Shown: positions 60,625 to 64,000 of the stretch, piece after piece
How the letters are laid out: the number at the start of each line of letters is the position of its first letter
Numbering within the stretch: position 1 is the stretch's first letter
Origin: Fratercula arctica
Lineage: Eukaryota; Chordata; Aves; Charadriiformes; Alcidae
Length of the DNA: 64,000 nucleotides
Direction: 5' to 3'
Assembly: GCA_947846985.1 (NCBI GenBank)
Contig: CANTUZ010000004.1
Coordinates: forward strand, 46,609,672-46,673,671
Program-made: the position numbers and the translations under genes
Notes under the pieces: model-generated
What the model saw: only the letters and a program-made list of their open reading frames with translations
Told to the model about the DNA's origin: nothing
Databases searched by the model: none

Positions 60625-61447
60625 GTGGTCTTCCCTGTATTTTTTTCAGAATCATGAATATCTGCAGGCATAAAAATTACATTATAAATGATCAATGAAG
60701 AATGCAGCTACATGCACACAGTTTATCTATACTGTTTGGGACAGTATACCAAAGAAAACAATCCCCCTGGCGCATAACCCCAGGCAATCCAACTCTCCTT
60801 TGTGGTAAACTACACAGAGGGTTTTTTACAGATATTATTATGTGTAAACTATTTGAATAACCAATGTCTGATAAGCGTCAGCTCATTGATTTAGTCTTAC
60901 AGATAAGCTTCAGTGCAGCTAATGGATTAGCCACTACTGAAATATGGAGGAACTCCAAGTTTACTGATGAGCTGAGTCCATTAATCCTAAACAAATTACA
61001 GTGTAACAAATGCATAGAGATAATTAATCATGGTATAATATATTTATAGTATATAAAAAGCTCATGGTGATGGTCCATGGTGACTATTACTAAATACATT
61101 TTTAATTTAGGTTAGAAAAGTTATGGGGGTCAAATCAATATAGAGGAATTATTGCAAGCATTTTTTGGATAATGATCAAATAATATTATTTACAATTTGA
61201 GCTATGGTTGCAACCAAGGGACTCTGACAGGATTTCACAATGCTGGGCAATAGATGGCTATGTAGAATGCAGTCTCAGTCCTAACGAGTTTACCAATGAG
61301 TATCATAAAACATTAAAACGTTTCTTTTCAGTCCTTATCAGATTCAGGAATTCTTGTTAACGTGCAAAAAAATGCTTCAATTAATCTAAATTAGAGCCCA
61401 CTTTCAGTGAGAAAAAGTAGTATTCATCACTAGAATTGTTTCTACTG
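60625..61447. other. Non-coding DNA, nothing recognised
   Basis: AT-rich unique sequence between the CR1 and the MIR-like relic. No open frame over 61 codons and no repeat signature seen. Confidence 0.55.
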
Positions 61448-61735
61448 CCAATAACGATAATACTTGCATGGCAGTTTTGAGCCTCAAAATGCTTTACAAA
61501 CATTAGGTAATAAGTCTCCTAACACATCATAAAATTACTTTTGGGCAGGTAAATATTTGTTGTACTCATTACTTAAGGAACTACAGAAATTTATGAGTTT
61601 TTGTAGGAGGAAATCATTACGAGAAATCACAATAAAAAAAGATTACTATTAACCCTACCTTAACCATCATATCATGCTTCACAACATCAGGACACAAACG
61701 TATTATAGTGAGGTGAGATTTGAATACTCAGCGCA
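61448..61735 (+). mobile_element. MIR/CORE-SINE-like relic
   Basis: ATGCTTTACAAACATTAGGTAAT (61489-61511 in two parts), then a CTCCTAACACATC stretch, then GGGCAGGTAAATATTTGTTG near 61545-61564 follow the order of the MIR 3' core: '...GCTTTACA..ATTA..TAATCCTCACAACAACC..GAGGTAGGTA'. Further on, GATTTGAATACTC near 61718-61730 corresponds to the 'GGATTTGAACCCAG' block. The middle part is heavily decayed or altered. Such old CORE-SINEs predate the bird-mammal split and have no coding capacity. Confidence 0.55.
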
Positions 61736-64000
61736 TCAACTACTTTTTAGTAACAGACGGCTTTCTGAGAAAGCTTGTGTGTCAGCTTTTGTGTTTTAAT
61801 TTGGTTGTGGTTTTGGTTTTCTCTGCTATGTAACTTGATCTAACAAAATATATTATCTATCCTTACAAAACTCATTTGGCTTAATCAGTGACACTTTCCA
61901 GCCCTTTAGAAGAGAGGCTGGTCTTAGCTTGCCCCACTTATAGTAGTCCTTCATTAGAAGAATAAAATGGCAATATGTGCAGACTGAGATAACAGAAAAA
62001 CAACTGAGGTCAGCACATAAATCATTCCATTTGGTCTGTCTTTCAACATACCAGGGGAAAAAAATAAAAATTAAAAAAAAAAGAAAGTAAATATAAAAGG
62101 GACAAATCAGCAAATACATTTTCTATTAATTACAAGCTGCGTGATTCAGAGGAGTATCAGTCATTTTTACACTTCCTTTTGGAAGGATCTTCTCTACACT
62201 CTTGGCATGCCCTGACATCATCTAGCAAAGCTTCCACTGCAGGAAAATACTGTTCCTTTTCAATTTTGCTTGACATCTTTTACAGTTTCCAAAGTTATGA
62301 ATTCATGTGCTTTTTGAGTTGTAGTTTGGCATTTTGCAATAAAGAGCAGGTTTGCCAAGCATGTTTTTTAAAAGCTAGTATACATATCCTAGATCCTCAG
62401 TTGCTCTGGATTGGAGTAGTTTCATTGGTGTCACTCACACTTCAAGACGAACACCATCTATAAAATGAGATTAATAAATCACTAGCATAGGCAGTGTTTT
62501 CTTAATCTTTGTATGATGAAACTCAGCTGGCCAAGGTCTTGAGGAGGATTTGTTCCACCTTTTCTTTCAAGTCATTAAATGTTTATCCATCTCTAAATCT
62601 ACTACAGAAACATATCTCCTGTAAAATTGTGATCTGTTGGCTTAAATTAAAACACAGGTTTTGAAGACATCCGCTCCTTCCTATTCACCAGATCCTTGAA
62701 GATTAATCTCATCCTTCCCCCTCTTGTTTTACAGCCCAGCAGCTTTCCTTGGCTTCACACATTCAACACATTCCTCTCTCTGACTGTAGAAAAAGCTTCT
62801 TTTCTACATTGCCCAAGTCTCAGCTCTGGGGACTGTGCTTTGCAGGGGGCAGGCCTTTGCTTCTTTTTGGGATTCCCCTGTTCTTTTTGGAAAACACATT
62901 ATGCCACTGTGTTTTTCCTGAAAGAAGCAGTCAGTCTCCACTCTTTCTAAATGATACTGCACATTCCTAATGCCATACTACTCTTTCCGTTATGTTTTGC
63001 AGTATTTCTGTAGCTGTGGGGTGAGACAGATTGTGGAACAAATATGGATGAGAAATCTCATTAAAAATTATTACCAGCGATTATTTCCCTGTATTGGTTT
63101 ACCAGGGGCACAGTGAAAAAGGCAACCTGGGAGTGGGGATGGATGGACAAAGAGAAAGACATGTCTGTTTGTTTTAGTGATTGTACTAACTTATTCCGGT
63201 TTAAAATACCATGTCTTGCATCCTAAAAATTTCTAAGCAATCACACATTTAGAGGTCCTCACAGAAAGCACAGTCTCCTCTTTACTCCAGTATATTCTGC
63301 CAGTGTTTAGAGACAGACCTTCTTCCCACTGCCACTCCCCACCCAGGTACTCCGTTAATCATTGTATCTGGTCATGTAACTGGACAAAGACTCAGGCACA
63401 TTTAAAGTCTTGTTCCGGGTCATGAATTAAGTATTTGGCTGCGACAACAAATACAAGTATTTACATTTCTTGAATTCCTACTTTGAAAAACACACGTAGA
63501 GTGATTTTTCATTTTTTGTCTTTTCTCCAGTGCTTTATTCCAACATCACCAACGAACAAAAAGTTTGTTGTACTTCACTTGCAGACCTTTTTATTGATGC
63601 CTGGTTTTGGGGAACAGTACCAAGCTTCAGAGTTTTGGAAGAAGTCCCCAAACACTCTGTTTTTCAAAGTGCTTCAGAGTTATAAAAGTACCATCTTCTT
63701 TCAAACAACACTATCCTTTCTCATTATGGTTGTATAAGAAATGGAAAAGACTTTTTACGTCAAAGATTTTTTAATGAGAAATGTTAAGTTTGAGTTAGAT
63801 TTGTGAAAAAGACTGAAATCAGTTGAAAATACAAAGTCAGTTGTTTGAGATATCAATAGTCTATATTGTGCTGGCTAATTTAAAATAATAAATGTAACTA
63901 TTGGTTAAAAATTCCTATAAAGGTAAATAAGTGTTTTCAAGAAATTAATTTCTGAGAGTTTTTCTTTTTAAGTGCATAGCAAAATCTAATACAGTAGATG
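61736..64000. other. Non-coding DNA, no gene recognised
   Basis: Several 70-100 codon open frames lie on both strands (for example 62179-62463 and 62696-62950 plus) but none resembles a known protein. No interspersed repeat was recognised up to the window end. Confidence 0.5.

Noticed and set aside
1..64000. CRISPR arrays, operons, phage or bacterial defence genes
   Set aside because: No regularly spaced direct repeats, no dense same-strand coding, and the interspersed repeats are clearly avian.

Overview
The window looks like AT-rich, gene-poor nuclear DNA from a bird, probably a neoavian. The call rests on interspersed repeats. Three CR1 LINE copies end in the CR1-specific tail (ATTCTGTG-type 8-mers, no poly-A). 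A degraded endogenous retrovirus has the TGTCATGGTTT...CCATGACA terminus that is very common in neoavian and passerine genomes. There are also decayed traces of older amniote repeats (a MIR/CORE-SINE-like element and two relics of a CR1 lineage I associate with turtles and crocodilians). I see no operons, bacterial-type genes, CRISPR arrays, rRNA or tRNA.

No protein-coding gene can be supported. Open frames are short, overlap on both strands, and match no family I recognise. The only recognisable protein-like segments are relics of transposons: a CR1 reverse-transcriptase C-terminus at 60118-60582 (minus), a much older CR1 ORF2 remnant at about 32000-33380 (plus), and a short in-frame stretch inside the retroviral relic at about 25948-26334 (minus). 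The window could be intergenic desert or the inside of a very large intron; the sequence alone does not decide.

Layout. 1-2590: unique AT-rich DNA with a hairpin at 521-543. 2594-2710: truncated CR1 tail, followed by an A26 tract. 2825-25600: mostly unique DNA with scattered simple repeats, a perfect 13-bp-stem hairpin (6613-6642), a 15-bp tandem duplication (9832-9861), a TAAT-rich patch (16925-17030), the longest open frame in the window (16254-16802, unrecognised), a small relatively GC-rich island (22769-23060) and an ancient CR1 relic (24128-24182). 25604-26815: degraded retroviral unit with near-identical 5-bp flanks, whose right-hand LTR looks internally inverted. 26816-31990: unique. 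32000-33380: fossil CR1 ORF2. 33921-33968: CR1 tail. 34069-35402: homopolymer-rich. 35403-44190: unique. About 44200-44358: possible LTR 3' end. 44359-59744: unique, with a bulged hairpin at 55293-55325. 59745-60598: CR1 on the minus strand carrying a 27-bp internal duplication and abutting an A25 tract. 61448-61735: MIR-like relic. 61736-64000: unique.

Nothing here amounts to a new multi-gene system. The most useful second looks are the mosaic LTR, the codon-phased repeats inside the retroviral relic, the long perfect hairpins, and a few exon-like segments with strong splice-site matches. Repeat identities were assigned by comparison with remembered family consensus sequences, not by a search.
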